Source: Apostichopus japonicus
Lineage: Eukaryota > Echinodermata > Holothuroidea > Aspidochirotida > Stichopodidae
DNA length: 62,000 nucleotides
Direction: 5' to 3'
NCBI RefSeq assembly: GCF_037975245.1
Contig: NC_092562.1
Location: forward strand, 1,865,001 to 1,927,000
Shown: positions 38,194-51,182 of the stretch, in pieces
Numbering within the stretch: the stretch's first letter is position 1
How the letters are laid out: each line of letters begins with the position of its first letter
Made by a program: the position numbers and the translations under genes
The notes under the pieces: generated by a model
Seen by the model: only the letters and a program-made list of their open reading frames with translations
Told to the model about the DNA's origin: nothing
The model's database searches: none

Positions 38194-39909
38194 CAGATCT
38201 GTAAATAGATCTTTTAGAAAACATATATTATTGTTTATAAAATTTTATATGTAGGCCTATACATGTTCAGTTTTCTGTATTTTTTTCCTTCTCTGTTATG
38301 TAAAAAGAAAGTTGACTTCAGTCATATAACAATGAGTTGCGTTCTATTTGGGTTTTATCATATTTCATCAGGAATTTAGATTAACTATTTTTTTTCTTGT
38401 GAACTGAATCTTCTTCGTTATGTGTTTTATACATACATGCACACATACGGTATACAAATATCTAAATTATGAATTTAGTTTTAATAATTAGAAACTTCGC
38501 TACTTTTTTAACAAGACTTTATACACAACAGTCTTGTAAAAATGCCATAGCTTATTTATCTGGGTCGTATCTACTTAACATAAAAGATGATGGTTATTGA
38601 ATTGGTTTCGTCAATAGCTGGTGTAGGTTTAATAACTCTCTGCATACTAATTTAAATTAATTAAAATACTTGATGTAGGCTATTTAGGGGGCGGTGTTCG
38701 GGAGGGCGTAAACCAAAGCCAACCCCTTCATGCAGTTGCTTGACTCGAAGTCAAATTAACTATTTACACACTGTTTTGGGTAATTATTATCTACTTTTTT
38801 CCCCTTCTTATTTGGCTTCTTCGGCGTCCCCTCGGAATCGGGCTAAATTATACTTGACCCTTGACCTCCGTTTACGTCACTGAAAGAATTAATGTTGGGA
38901 CAATATACACTTGGGTAGTAAATAATCCACACATGAAAAAGTTAATGACTATTTTACGTGTTTTATCTTGAAGTCTACTTTTTTTTTTTCTTCTTGTTTT
39001 TTCATTTTACATTTACTTGTATTTGGTTATAAACCTATAAGATTGATTTACCATAACGACAGTTGCGGATGAATATAGGTTATAAGTGACAAATCGTCAT
39101 CAATCACTGCTGAGTAAAGTAGGTCCTCGTGAAACATTCCGCACCTTGCGGTTGTTTTCAAAGGGAAATCGTTATAGCAGTCGTTTGAGTTTCGTGAAAA
39201 ACAAGCACAATTTCTGCTTTACCACATTTTGTTCACACGTCTGTGGCGGGAACTATGTGTTAATAATTAAAACAAAGAATAACCATAGACATAATAGGTG
39301 GTAGGAAAACAGAGGCCTGTCAACTGGGCATCAATAAAATAAATTTTCCTGTCCAAAAAAGTGCACTTTCGGGACTTTTGTACGATGTTTTAAAAAAGGA
39401 TCATGCCTATTTTGGAGCGAGACCACATTTATTGATGGCCTATATGGTGAACAAAACAGGATACTGTTACTAGCCCTGTACCAACCTTGACCCATTTCTT
39501 TCTCTGCTTATTTTGTATTTTTTTATCATTCGTAAAGGGAATACAAATCATTTTCATGTGAAAAAATAAAAGAAAAATGGATTTTCGAGACTATAGTTTA
39601 GTTAAACCTTCTTTTTTCATAATAAATATGATCGTTTGTTCGTGTATGGTACCGGTAGCAGTCGAAGTGGTTTGTTTTAGTATCTCTGTGCATTGGTAGT
39701 GAGTTTGCAACACATCAAAATCAAGCGGGAAAAAAAAACATTAAAACTGTTATGGTCACCAAATGACATGTATACAATTCTTTACGAATTTGTCATTTTG
39801 GGTATCGTCCGTGCATGGGTGGTCTGTTGTTGTTTAAAGTTACAAGAACATGTTTAGACTATTACTTGAAATTACTTAACAGTGGCCTAGGTCTGGAGTA
39901 AGGAACCAG
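38192..39909. other. Gene-free stretch, possible hAT end
   Basis: A GC-richer patch at 38820-38882 ends in TTTACGTCACTG. Inverted, this reads CAGTGACGTAAA, like the right end of the element at 10505-10795. No matching left end was found within 1 kb. Otherwise nothing is supported. Confidence 0.35.
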
Positions 39910-40044
39910 CGTCGCCGTCGTCGTCGTCGTCATCGTCATCGACATCGTCATCGTCATCGTCTTCCTCATCGTGATCGTGATCGTGATCGTCTTCCTCATC
40001 GACATCGTCATCGACATGGTCATCGACATCGACATCGTCATCGA

Positions 40045-40084
<40 letters not shown>

Positions 40085-40111
40085 ATCATCGTCATCGTCA
40101 TCGTCATCATA
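39910..40111. repeat. (GTC/ATC)n compound repeat
   Basis: GTC trinucleotides pass into GTCATC hexamers with GACATC, GATCGT and CTTCCTC variants. MTMTM and IVIVI frames over it are artefacts. Confidence 0.93.
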
Positions 40112-42660
40112 AAGTCGGCTTCTTCAAAAAATGTTATTTCCAGAAATGTCTACGTAACAACCAGAAAGCCCCCAAAAACAAAAATATGCAACTAAGGGAA
40201 AATATAAGGGGCGCTATATCGATTCTATTGTCTAGTTCCCCTGAATGTCACGAAAAAGTCATTTGTGTAGGGCCATATCATCAGAGATGAATTCGCGGGA
40301 ATACTACCACGTACATTATTTATGTTAGTTTACATGTACTGTTTTCCTCTCACAATCAACAGTGTCAACTGCGATAAAATTGGATCATTTTGCTTTGTTT
40401 ACTTTCCTTTTCTAATCTAATCCTTTTTCAATCTAATTTCTGATGTAAATGCAATGAATCATATTGTTATTCAAATCCAGCTAGCATTATCAGTTGTTGT
40501 TAACTGGAGGAATTTAAATCATCTTAAAAATCAAAAAAAATGTCGATGAATGACGATATATATGATAAAGTGTGAATGATGACATTTTTATGAAATTAAT
40601 TTTTTTTTTAAATTAATGACGTAAATGTCGGATATCTGTGACGTCATAATCAACAAAATTCTCAGTAACACGTTAGCCGACCTAATAAATGCAAAATGAC
40701 TCCATTTTACATTTTATCTCATTTTGAAGATGCTTATGTTCAATTTTGATTTCGAGTAATCAATCATACAGTAATACAAATTGATGGAAAATATTGACTT
40801 GCAAATTGTTTTCCTATAAAGCGTGTAAATTGCAGGAAGAATTCTTTCACACGAAATGTTCGGTTTAAAAGATAAAATCAACATTTATGAATATCTGGAT
40901 ACCTATGACGTCATAATTTGAACAAAAGGTCTTTGTGTGATGTCAGCTCTTGAATAATAAATGACACAGAAATTGAAATAGTTATGAAAGATGTATATAC
41001 ATCATGCGTAAACAGCAGTATACAATTGAATTTCAGTCGCCTCTTAACAAAGTATCGTAAATTGCTACATGCAGATAAGAATTGACCAATCAAAGTCAAA
41101 AAGCGGATAAAAACACTAATTAGACTTGTTGTTCTCATCTATTTGTGCGTCCAAGCGCAACGGCTTGTTGATAGTAATCACAGTTTTCTACTTTAAGTTA
41201 TTTTATCCTTGTGATTGAGAATTGCCATATATACAGTGAATCTCATAACGGTAATTGTTTTTTAAATTAATTTTAGCATCAAATTAAATTATAAACTTTG
41301 ATATTCCATCAAAATCAACACAAACCAAAAAAAAAGTGTACATTAAAAGATAATCCATTTGCGATGTAGTATCCTAGTTATATACTACAAGGTGAAAAGG
41401 ACTGTGGCAATTGATTCCATTCCCCCACATTAAAAAAAAACCGGATTTATGAAGACGTCTATAGAAATCAACATGAGTAATTTCAACAATTAAATTTACG
41501 ATTGAATTTTTCTATCTTTACAGTTCAGTAAGTCAACAATTATATGAGATAGGCGGCTGAATGTCAACTCAAAGGGATTAAGAGTCTATAGGTATGTTAT
41601 TATCGTTTGCTGTTTAACATTTCCCTGTCTCTCTCTCCCTCTCTCTGTTAACTTTCTTTCTCTTTGTATTAGACAAATATATATTGAAGAGCCATATAGT
41701 TTACGAAGCAAAGGTTGCAGATGTTTACGCCTCACCGTCAAAAACCTTGAAAGTATTATTTCTGACGCCAGACACGTTACATTTCAATTGAATTTACGAT
41801 TGAACTTTTGTATCCACACAATTTCGAGTGTTAACATATCTTACAGTTCATTTTTGAAATACATGCAGATATCACTTAATACGAAAATTCCAGAACACTC
41901 ATCATTTATAATGAATTATATCAGCTTGAAGAAACGGCTGCCTGAATTCAGATAAAGTCTAAAAGTAATTACAAATTAATGCACGCACAGACGCACACAC
42001 ATACACACACAAAGGGAACATCGAAATTTATTGCGAAAAAACCCCTCTTAGAATCATATGGAATCATGAATTATGCTCAATAGTTAACGTTCAAGTGGTG
42101 AATAAATCAACAAGCAGGGATGTTTCGATTAATAAGTCTCTTTGGTAAGATAAGTAGACCAATACAAACCCCGGGAAATTAGGAATAAAATGCTAAAAGA
42201 AAGAATGAAAAACACCTTTTCTGAGAACGTGGCCGGAAAACTAACTCCCTGAGGTTTGGGCACAATCTCTTGGAAAACATATCCGTAATTATTACTTCGG
42301 TAATAAGGTAATATTATATATTTTACACTACAATCAGCACTTTTATTTCTAATGAGTATATCGCTTTAAGCTCTATTCGTCACCTTTTGCTATTTCTAGT
42401 AGTTTTATTCTTGGCTTCTCCTGTTTTTGCTCTCTCTCCTCCTACACATTTGCTTAGATTTACTGATAAGATGACCAAGGTGTCAAAGTGTTTATTGGAT
42501 ATCAAAGATTGTAAACAACCCTCGCTGTTTGGTAAACCGCCCGAGTTTCTGAATTATAACCAATAACGTAAAACCTAATCTGAGATTGGTTGGAAATTCA
42601 TTAGCCTAGTTAACATCCGACCACTTTTAAAACCATCTCAATGTGAGTGAGGTACCTTAT
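40112..42660. other. Gene-free stretch
   Basis: Two TGACGTCATAAT words (40639-40650 and 40906-40917) share similar flanks (ATATCTG before; AACAAAA after). They may be parts of one old repeat. No exon is supported. Confidence 0.4.
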
Positions 42661-42727
42661 GTATATGTATATGTTTATGTATATGTATATGTATATATAT
42701 ATATACATATATATACACATATATATC

Positions 42728-42805
<78 letters not shown>
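42661..42805. repeat. (GTATAT)n and (TA)n microsatellite
   Basis: ATGTAT/ATGTTT hexamers lead into TA with ACATA and CTATA steps. Confidence 0.93.
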
Positions 42806-42808
<3 letters not shown>

Positions 42809-43613
42809 TGTGTTGATATACATAGATTTATACTTTGGGTTGAACAAGTTGCAAAACCCACATTATGCAGGGGATTTTATGGAACATAAAGAGACATATA
42901 GATAAAATAGGCATAACGATGAAATTTACATTACCATAAAATCTACCGAACAGTAGTAATAATAATAATAACGATGACAATTATACAAAAAGTAGTATTT
43001 ATCTCAATTAAAACGAATTATTTCAACTATCGATAAAACAAAGACATATTTACTGCTTCTTATTACTAAAAAAGAGATTTATATTTGAATGCATTTCTCG
43101 AGATTTTACTCTAAAAAGATACTCAAAAATTTCCTTGCGAAAATTAAGCCTGGTGGATTAAGCTTTTCTGTAGATGACGCTGCAATTTTTAATGAATATG
43201 TAAATGCTGTCGCTATTAACATTGCAAAATAATAACACAATTACTGTATATTTGTTAAAGAAAGTGCAAAAGTCTTAAAAATCAAATCATTCCCGCAGGT
43301 AAGAAAAGAGAAAGTACAGACGTATTCTGGTTTAATCTTAAAAAGGCTAATTCTTCCAGATTTAAATATAAAATAATCATTATAAACTATGGTAAATTAT
43401 TATTATCAAACCTCTTAATGCCGGAAAGGTTTATTGCTCAAGAATTTGTTGTTTTTGACCACGGTTCTATCTACAATATTTTGTTCATGAAGTTGTTCTT
43501 TGCTAAATATCCGTTTCATTATTTGCTTTCATCCATTACTCTATCTGTCTCTCTGTTTAGTTTAATTTGAGTGGCTTAGGGACTATGTTGTTGTCCACCA
43601 TGTCCATGCCCAA

Positions 43614-43630
43614 GTATATATATAAATATA

Positions 43631-43727
<97 letters not shown>
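43614..43727. repeat. (TA)n microsatellite
   Basis: About 110 bp of TA with AAATA and TTATA irregularities at the left. It abuts the CCATGT hexamer array. Confidence 0.95.
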
Positions 43728-43729
<2 letters not shown>

Positions 43730-44243
43730 CATGTCCATTTCCATGCCCGAGTCCGTGTCTACACCAATGCCAATATCCATAATCATATTCATGTCCAAAT
43801 CCATCATCCATCTCTGTCTATTTCTCTCTCTATGTCTCAGTCTATGTCCATACCCATGTCCACCTCCACGTTCACGCACATACCCGTGTCCATATCCATA
43901 TCCATGCATTATATCCATGTCCATATTTATAATCATATTCATGTCCATGCCCATGTTCATATCAATGTCCAAATCCATGTGCATGTTTATGCCCTTGTTA
44001 ACATTTATGTCTGAGTTCATGTCTTAGCCAATGCACATATCCACATGCAAGTCCATGTTCCGTTCCATGTCCATGTCCATGTCCATGACCATATCCATGA
44101 CCATGTCCATGACCATATCCATGACCATGTCCATGACCATGTCCATGTCCATGACCATGACCATGTCCATGACCATGTCCATGACCAATCCATGACCATG
44201 TCCATGACCATGTCCATGTCCATGACCAATCCATGACCATGTC
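43728..44243. repeat. (CCATGT/CCATGA)n hexanucleotide array
   Basis: About 515 bp of diverged CCATG(T/A/C) hexamers. They are irregular at 43728-44040 and much more regular at 44045-44240, where GTCCATGACCAT recurs. HGHGHG, MDMVMD and SMSMSI frames on both strands are artefacts. Confidence 0.93.
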
Positions 44244-44674
44244 AATCAAATTGGCCGAGATAAGATTACTTCACAACGTTTCACGGGTAACGAAAGTAAA
44301 CAAGTAGAAACGGATTACGTAATATAATGTTAGCAATATAACGCGCCTTTCTGCTTCACACATTCTCACATTAATGTCGTTAGTATGGTAATACGTAAAC
44401 CATTCCCCCCACCCCCTCCCCCAGCCTCTATACCTTTAATTTATTCCACGCACGTACAACAACAAAATCACGGAGCACAAACCATATACTTTAATGGAGA
44501 GAACAGGAATAACAGTTAACCCACAAATTAGACTGTTTATTTCTCAATTACGTACTTCTTCTGTTAATGCGAATCCAATGACAATTTTGTATGATATGAC
44601 GTCATCATGTTTAGTACACTCAATTTATAGCTGGAGTTTGCGTTATAGTGTCACCATCTGGTGATACGATATTT

Positions 44675-44884
44675 GAACAGTAAACTAAAGCAAAAAGTTC
44701 TTGAGAAAAGAACAGTAAACTAAAGCAAAAAGTTCTTGAGAAAAGAACAGTAAACTAAAGCAAAAAGTTCTTGAGAAAAGAACAGTAAACTAAAGCAAAA
44801 AGTTCTTGAGAAAAGAACAGTAAACTAAAGCAAAAAGTTCTTGAGAAAAGAACAGTAAACTAAAGCAAAAAGTTCTTGAGAAAA
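44675..44884. repeat. 35-bp minisatellite, 6 copies
   Basis: The unit starting GAACAGTAAACTAAAGC and ending CTTGAGAAAA repeats at 44675, 44710, 44745, 44780, 44815 and 44850 with no visible difference between copies. Confidence 0.95.
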
Positions 44885-45088
44885 GAAAAGAAAAGAAAAG
44901 AAAAGAAAAGAAAAGAAAAGAAAAGAAAAGAAAAGAAAAGAAAAGAAAAGAAAAGAAAAGAAAAGAAAAGAAAAGAAAAGAAAAGAAAAGAAAAGAAAAG
45001 AAAAGAAAAGAAAAGAAAAGAAAAGAAAAGAAAAGAAAAGAAAAGAAAAGAAAAGAAAAGAAAAGAAAAGAAAAGAAAAGAAAAGAAA
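44885..45088. repeat. (AAAAG)n pentanucleotide array
   Basis: About 41 perfect copies. The array continues directly from the GAGAAAAG end of the last 35-bp minisatellite unit. FLFFS and KKRKE frames over it are artefacts. Confidence 0.97.
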
Positions 45089-46169
45089 TCCATTGTTCCT
45101 TCCCCACATATACATTTAGTCATATCTGAATTCAGCGACGGACTTCGCAATACTCGTTCTTTGGTGTTGCCATTTAGTAACATCAGCTGCATTGCATCTC
45201 TGTGCTATAGCAATGTTCCATATACTCAGTGTTGCCCATACATTACCTATACATACACACACACATACATTTAAATTATTACGTACTGTGTACCAAAACC
45301 TATTACTCATTATATAGAGGCCTACTTAATAACTTGTTTCAAATTAATTATCAACGCGACCTACTTTTAAAATATACCTTGTGATTTCTTAAGGAATATA
45401 ATATCATATCATATCCATTAAGTGATGTGTCTACATATATATTTGGTAAATTAAACGTAATCCCTCAACAGTACCAAAGTCAATATTTTGATCAATGTAG
45501 CGTCCCTTGTTTCTACAGTAAACGAGAGACATAGAGAGAAGACGAAGATACTGATTGCTTTTGGTAGGTCGATGGGGGAAAAAAATTAGATTAAATAACC
45601 TAGATTCACTTACCAGACCTTTCTAATATTTATAGATAAATTGTTGTTTTGTGCTAAGGCTAGCTACTATTAACCTAATACAAACTACACTTTCCTTGTG
45701 TGACCTTATTATGACGCACGAAAATAAAGTCCCATAACGTTTCCCTTTGGCTGAAACTATCTTTCTCGGTATAAAACAAGACAGAGGAAGGCAGATTTAC
45801 TCTTTCTATTATACTATCGTGGAGAATTAAAGGAATTTTCCTGACGTAAATATTTTAACACTGTTAAGAATTGACGTAGCAGACAATTTACGGTATATAA
45901 CGGCATAAAACTGAAAGAGAAGTTTTGTTTTGGATGTGTTTATGTGCGTGTGTGTGTATGTGTGTGATTTAATCCATTCTCTGTTTGTGATGTCTGCAGT
46001 AAGGACATATTTCTACGGACATCATAAACTATTAATGAAAATATTAGTAAAGTATTTCTGAGGAAAGTTGTTGAACAGTTGATAATCCTTATAGTAATAT
46101 TTGTTTTAATTATGAGTGTAACAAATTTGATAAATTTAATATAATAATAATTATAATAATGATAATGAT
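45089..46169. other. Gene-free stretch
   Basis: No supported gene; only short (CA)n and (TG)n runs near 45253 and 45948. Confidence 0.5.
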
Positions 46170-46173
46170 AATA

Positions 46174-46251
<78 letters not shown>
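46170..46251. repeat. (TA)n microsatellite
   Basis: About 80 bp of TA, preceded by AATAATGATAATGATAAT. Confidence 0.95.
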
Positions 46252-46254
<3 letters not shown>

Positions 46255-47959
46255 GCCCAGCTGCAATGGTCTGTTCCTTTACGTCACCAAGAAGAGCCAA
46301 AAAAAATGATAATGATATAATTCTCTCCACCCGACTGCTTACCGAACCATGAGCACCCTTGAGACCATAAATATTTAATTTCTTAATTCAGTGAAAATTG
46401 TTTGAAATAGTAATAGCTCCGTCGAATCCCCTTGACAAAAAAAAAACGAAGAAGAAGACTAATAAAATTATAAACGAGAAATAGAAAAAAACCCCATAAA
46501 TAACAATATTTCGGAGACGATAACAAGTTTTAGCCTTTAAAGTCTTTTTAAGCTCACAGTAATTTAATTGTTTTCACCAATAATATTGCAAGGAATAATA
46601 TTAATAATATATATATATACAAACATGTACTTATGAATACATATATATATATATGTATATATAGGCTATATAATATAATATTGCCAAGTTTTGTACATAT
46701 TATTTTTAAGCATTCTTTAATCTCTCGTTTATTTTAAACGACCTACATTCCCTTGTGCTTCAGAGAAGATATTACGTACGTTTATTTTCCTGTATTTCTT
46801 TAATTTTGTTTTTGCTCATGCTGCAGTTAAAAGTTAAATCCACTGAACAGCTCCATCTATCGCATAAGCTTTAACAGGGAGAGATTTGTTAAGAGGAGAA
46901 TAGAACTGTGAGTGAGTGAGTGAACCGAGGTTATCACTATGTCTATTTAGTATGGCCACGATTCAATTAAAGCAGATACGGCCGACCTATTTGGACGAGG
47001 ACCCAGTTTAAAGTTAAGCCTCTTTCTGTAAGTTATTCACGCTCTAATTAGCGCTACACATCCCCTCTCTATATACGGCAGTGAACGAACCCTCCACCTA
47101 CTCCGTCTCTCTCCCTGCCTCTCTCTCTCTCTATCTCTTTTTTATCTCTGTTTTCTTCACCAACCAGATGCTCTCTCGTCGAGTTATGCTGCGGTATTTT
47201 CCATGTGTTTGCCGATTTAGGTCAGGAAGTGTTATACGGCTTACATTGCCCCAGTTTTGCCAGCAATCATTTGGATCTCCCCAGGGGAATTTTGAGACGA
47301 AATATAATTTTTGAGACTACGTGTTAGTCAAACCTTGTGAGATACTGAGTAAACATTATTTTCAAAACCGGTCATACATTAAATCGGTTGGACAGGCTTA
47401 TACACAACGCATTGAGAGGTTGCGGTAGATTTTTTTTTTGTTTATACTTTTTCTCTATGAGGAGGATAAGAATGAGATGTGATGTAAAACTAGGTTAAGT
47501 GAGCGTTTAAAGGTCCGACAGGGGCACCAGAGGTGAAATACTGTCCTCAAAAGTACAGTTAAATATCAAAACAAGCATGAAACAACGGCTTAATCGAATA
47601 TGGCGCCCCCAGATTGATATCCCAAGCTAACAAGAATCTTGTAACAGTTTCGGTAATTTTCGGAGAGACATGTTGATGGACTGACGCAAGGTCTATGAGT
47701 AAATACTGCTGTCTCGTCTGAAATTTAGTTTTAAAATGAATGCAAAGCGAAATTCAGGAATTGTCTGCATGTATAGTTCTCGAAGTAGGTTTATTAAACA
47801 TCTTCCACTGCTGGTCTTATTCCTAGCAAATTCTGGGCATCATTCTAGCATAATCCATTGACCCTTTCTGGTTAACTTTGTCAAGAAAAGAATAAACGAT
47901 TTTCACCAGAAAGTCATTAAAAGCTAATTCCAATATCTGTTTCAATATGAGGTGGCTTG
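46252..47959. other. Gene-free stretch
   Basis: AT-rich. It includes a TA/GGCTATA motif at 46637-46672, (GTGA)n near 46910-46923 and CT-rich DNA at 47100-47150. No exon is supported. Confidence 0.45.
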
Positions 47960-48172
47960 TATTGTACCAAAGTATAAACTGGATCGTGCTATAAATCGGT
48001 AGCATGTGCTGTTAGGATTTCAATAAGAACTGAGGATATGTGTAATTCCAACAGATCAAGTTGTTTGGGATTTGTTGGGATTACACATATCCTCAGTTCT
48101 TACATTAAACCTAATAGCACATGCTACCGATTTATCAGATTTTTTTTCCAGCACAATCAAGATTTTACTGTG
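47960..48172. repeat. Long imperfect inverted repeat (foldback)
   Basis: The best arms are 47991-48053 and 48074-48135, about 62 bp each with a few mismatches. They share ATAAATCGGTAGCATGTGCT and AAGAACTGAGGATATGTGTA, with a loop of about 20 bp. Weaker matching extends outward (GTACCAAAGTA against GTACCACAGTA, and GTGCT). It could be a foldback/MITE-type element or a long hairpin RNA source. No target duplication was identified. Confidence 0.8.
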
Positions 48173-48824
48173 GTACAAAGTTTTAAGATTTACAGTATAG
48201 TTACTGTAATCTCTGTGTGAATCACATATTAGAATAAATACTGACTATTAAAGTCATCATTTCAAGCAGATAATGAGATTAGTACTGACAGATATCTTGT
48301 AAGTCGTTAACAGATCAACAGATAGTAATTATTAATTACTATGGAGAAACCTATACCATGAACTTCATATTTTAAATCAAAATAAGTTGATATATACAGT
48401 TGATATAAAGTTGTTGACTTTGACGTCTTACTTTATAGTATGTATTAACGTGACATATAATGCATAAGGCTACAGATATGTCACATATGTGTGTGTGTGC
48501 GTGTGTTTTTTTCCCTTCTTCTTCAACTATCACACATTCTATGGACTATATATTTTTCCAAGTTGTTGACTTAACTAATACGGGGCTCCAGTTTTCCATA
48601 ATGAAAACACTCATTGTTTATTCAAGTATTACAAATGTGTCTCATTGTTGTTCGAATTTGTGAAACAGAATACCTAAAGAAGACGATTTATTGAAGAAAA
48701 AAGAACATAAATAAAAGAAAATTAAATAAACAAAACTTTTTACATGATCCTGACAATATATCTCGTATAAACCACTTGATATTTAATAAAATTACAATAA
48801 TAAGGAGGAGAGAACCTCCTTTTC

Positions 48825-48830
48825 TTTATT
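48825..48830 (-). terminator. Canonical AATAAA poly(A) signal
   Basis: AATAAA on the minus strand lies 37 nt past the stop codon of the candidate exon at 48868-49011. A short stem (AAGGAGG...CCTCCTT, about 48802-48821) lies where cleavage would occur. Confidence 0.3.
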
Positions 48831-48867
48831 CGTATATTGATTATGAATATTATGTTTCATTCACTTT

Positions 48868-49011
48868 TCACTCGTCTGCCAGTGGTAAGCTGAGCTTCAC
48901 AGGGACATCAAACCGGACAACTATAGCGAGTTGAATCTTGAGCCGACATGAGGCTGTCTGCTCCGGGTACTTCAACTCCTCGTTACGTCTCCTTACTGTC
49001 AAAATGTGTAT
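48868..49011 (-). CDS. Candidate 3'-terminal exon, unknown protein
   Basis: Upstream on the minus strand is a long T-rich tract ending CTCGAG, then ACAG 22 nt later; either AG could be the acceptor. The frame runs RRRNEELKYPEQTASCRL, then KIQLAIVVRFDVPVKLSLP and LADE, to TGA at 48870-48868. It is GC-balanced with natural-looking alternation of charged and hydrophobic residues. AATAAA follows 37 nt after the stop. There is no ATG, so earlier exons would lie above 49,011. A plus-strand ATG frame (48948 onward) overlaps it but runs into poly-A. The family is not recognised. Confidence 0.32.
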   Translation of the reverse strand: MHILTVRRRNEELKYPEQTASCRLKIQLAIVVRFDVPVKLSLPLADE

Positions 49012-51182
49012 CTCGAGAAAAAAAAAACAAATTTTCTTCAAAAAAAAAAGAGAAAAAAAAATTATTGTGGATAATATATCATTTGTTTAGGCAGTGCGTT
49101 TCATTTCTTTCGGGAACCGTTATTAAACTAATTAAGTGAAGAGGACTGTTTTTTTTTTTGGGGGGGGGGGTACTTTTTAAAACAAATTTTTATGTATGAG
49201 AGTTAGAGGGAAAGAGACTGCAAAAGTAAGGTTAATTGCTTGGTTAATTTACTAGAAATTTGTCAGGCGAAGAATGAAGATGCATTTGGAAGGGGGGGGG
49301 GGGGGTGGAGGAGTCATATTTGGAGATATTTTCTGATTGTATCGTGCAAAAAGCAGAGCGAATGATGTCACCATGAAAATGAGCTGAAAAATAATGCGTT
49401 TTTTGTCTTTATTCCATTTAAATCATTTATCTATTTCTCTATCTATGGAGGAAATAAAAATTCTAAATAAGTTACATTTTTTTTTTTTGATGATATTCTA
49501 AATTCAGGGAATCTTGTCATTTGTAGTAAAAAAAGGTTCAAATGAATCACATTTTGAGGATAAATGATAAAGACGACAGGGTCGAAGATATAAACTAGGA
49601 ACTTATCGCGGCCTTTGAAAACATCTACAGTAATGAAATTTCAAAACCACCTAGTTTTTCTGGAGTAAGAAATTGCTGAGCCATATCAAAATAGGTTACG
49701 TTCGATCAACCATGTCACGTGTGCTATATATAGGGACACAATACTGTTTTCAATATGCATAACCGTACAGAATGTATTTTTCTTGTCAATAACTGTAACA
49801 CTTTCTGCCAGTGGATATTCCCTTTCTAGGATGACGTGCATGTTATGTGTCATACAAAAAGTCGAATATAGAACGACTGGATTGAAAGTCTAATACAAAT
49901 ATCAGTTGTTTTGTATGCAAATCTAACGTTACCATGGATACATCTCGATTATTTTACTCCTTAAAATGTACACCTCGTAGCTGAAACAAAAAAAACTGAA
50001 TGCTCCTTTAAGCCCATCGATTCGATAAAAGACTTAAAACAGCTGTGTGGGGCCATTAATTTTTTTCTTAAATTCAGAATTTTTCGATATCAAAATCCCC
50101 CCCCCCAATAAAAAAGTGAAACTTTTCCAACTCTAATTTTCTTTATGTTAATAATGCTAAATAAAAGGAAAATTGTATGCATTAAAACCCATTGTTATCA
50201 TGCGGGTTATCATCCCAAGTTGTACTTCTCTGGCCAATTTAATTTTGTGAATTTGAATAAAATGAAACTGCGGCTCATCAAGTAAAGTGACTGGGCTGTA
50301 TAGTCTATAATGCACAGTCTATTAGGTCAATTCCTCGGATGCAACACCAAACCCAATTGTAAAGCATAAGACATTTATGGGCTAAAATTACATGTTTTGA
50401 ATATTTAAAAAATTAATTCAAGGGCAAATGGTTTTGAATGTCATCGAATGATGATAATGTTGTTTATATGATAATAAAAGAACATGTTTTGGTTGAGATA
50501 TTAGAATGTTATAAAACAATGGATTAATATTAACATTTAGTCTTGCGCTGAGGAACAGCCATCATCAAAATTGAGCCTTAACAACCGGAACTTTTCACGC
50601 ATCTAGCACATTTTTTGTTTTTAAATCAAATTTTTTCTTGAATCATAACATATACAAGAATTCTGCCTAAAATTATCCAACATGACACAGCTGGAGACAA
50701 AATTTCAAGCGTTGAGTGAAATCAGAATTTGTTTGTACTTTGTAAAATTCAAATCCTGCAAGCTGATAGGATCTCGTTCAGATTCGACGATATTACGTAA
50801 CACCATGCCATTTTGCTGATGAGATGATGTTGGTATAACATAAATTCAAAATGATGCAACATATTTCCAAGAAAATATAGATATCAGTAAAAATCATGCT
50901 CGGGTAATTTAAAAGTTATATCCAAATTAACACCAGCCGAAAATAACACTTACCGAAAATGAAAATGATTTAATTCCTGCTATTACCCGTTTCTTTGTAA
51001 TTGATCAATAATTAGCAAGCATTAATCTGGAAACAACATCTACTTTGAAGAGTAAGCTAGAGGATATTGAAATTTCGGATTTCAACTAACGGTCAGTAAT
51101 ACCCCCCCCCCCGCAACCCCACCCCTCTCTCTCATATCGTTAAATAAATGCCATATTAATTATTATAGTGTATTTGTTGTAG
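49012..51182. other. Gene-free stretch
   Basis: Contains a T-run/G-run junction at about 49149-49170, a 15-G run at 49290-49305 and GTCACGTGTGC with TATATATAGG at 49713-49735. It is otherwise AT-rich with no supported exon. Confidence 0.45.

Noticed and set aside
43557-44249. HGHGHG, MDMVMD and SMSMSI frames
   Set aside because: Shadows of the CCATGT/CCATGA hexamer array on both strands.
44790-45274. FLFFS and KKRKE repeat frames
   Set aside because: Artefacts of (AAAAG)n, with only short unrelated tails.
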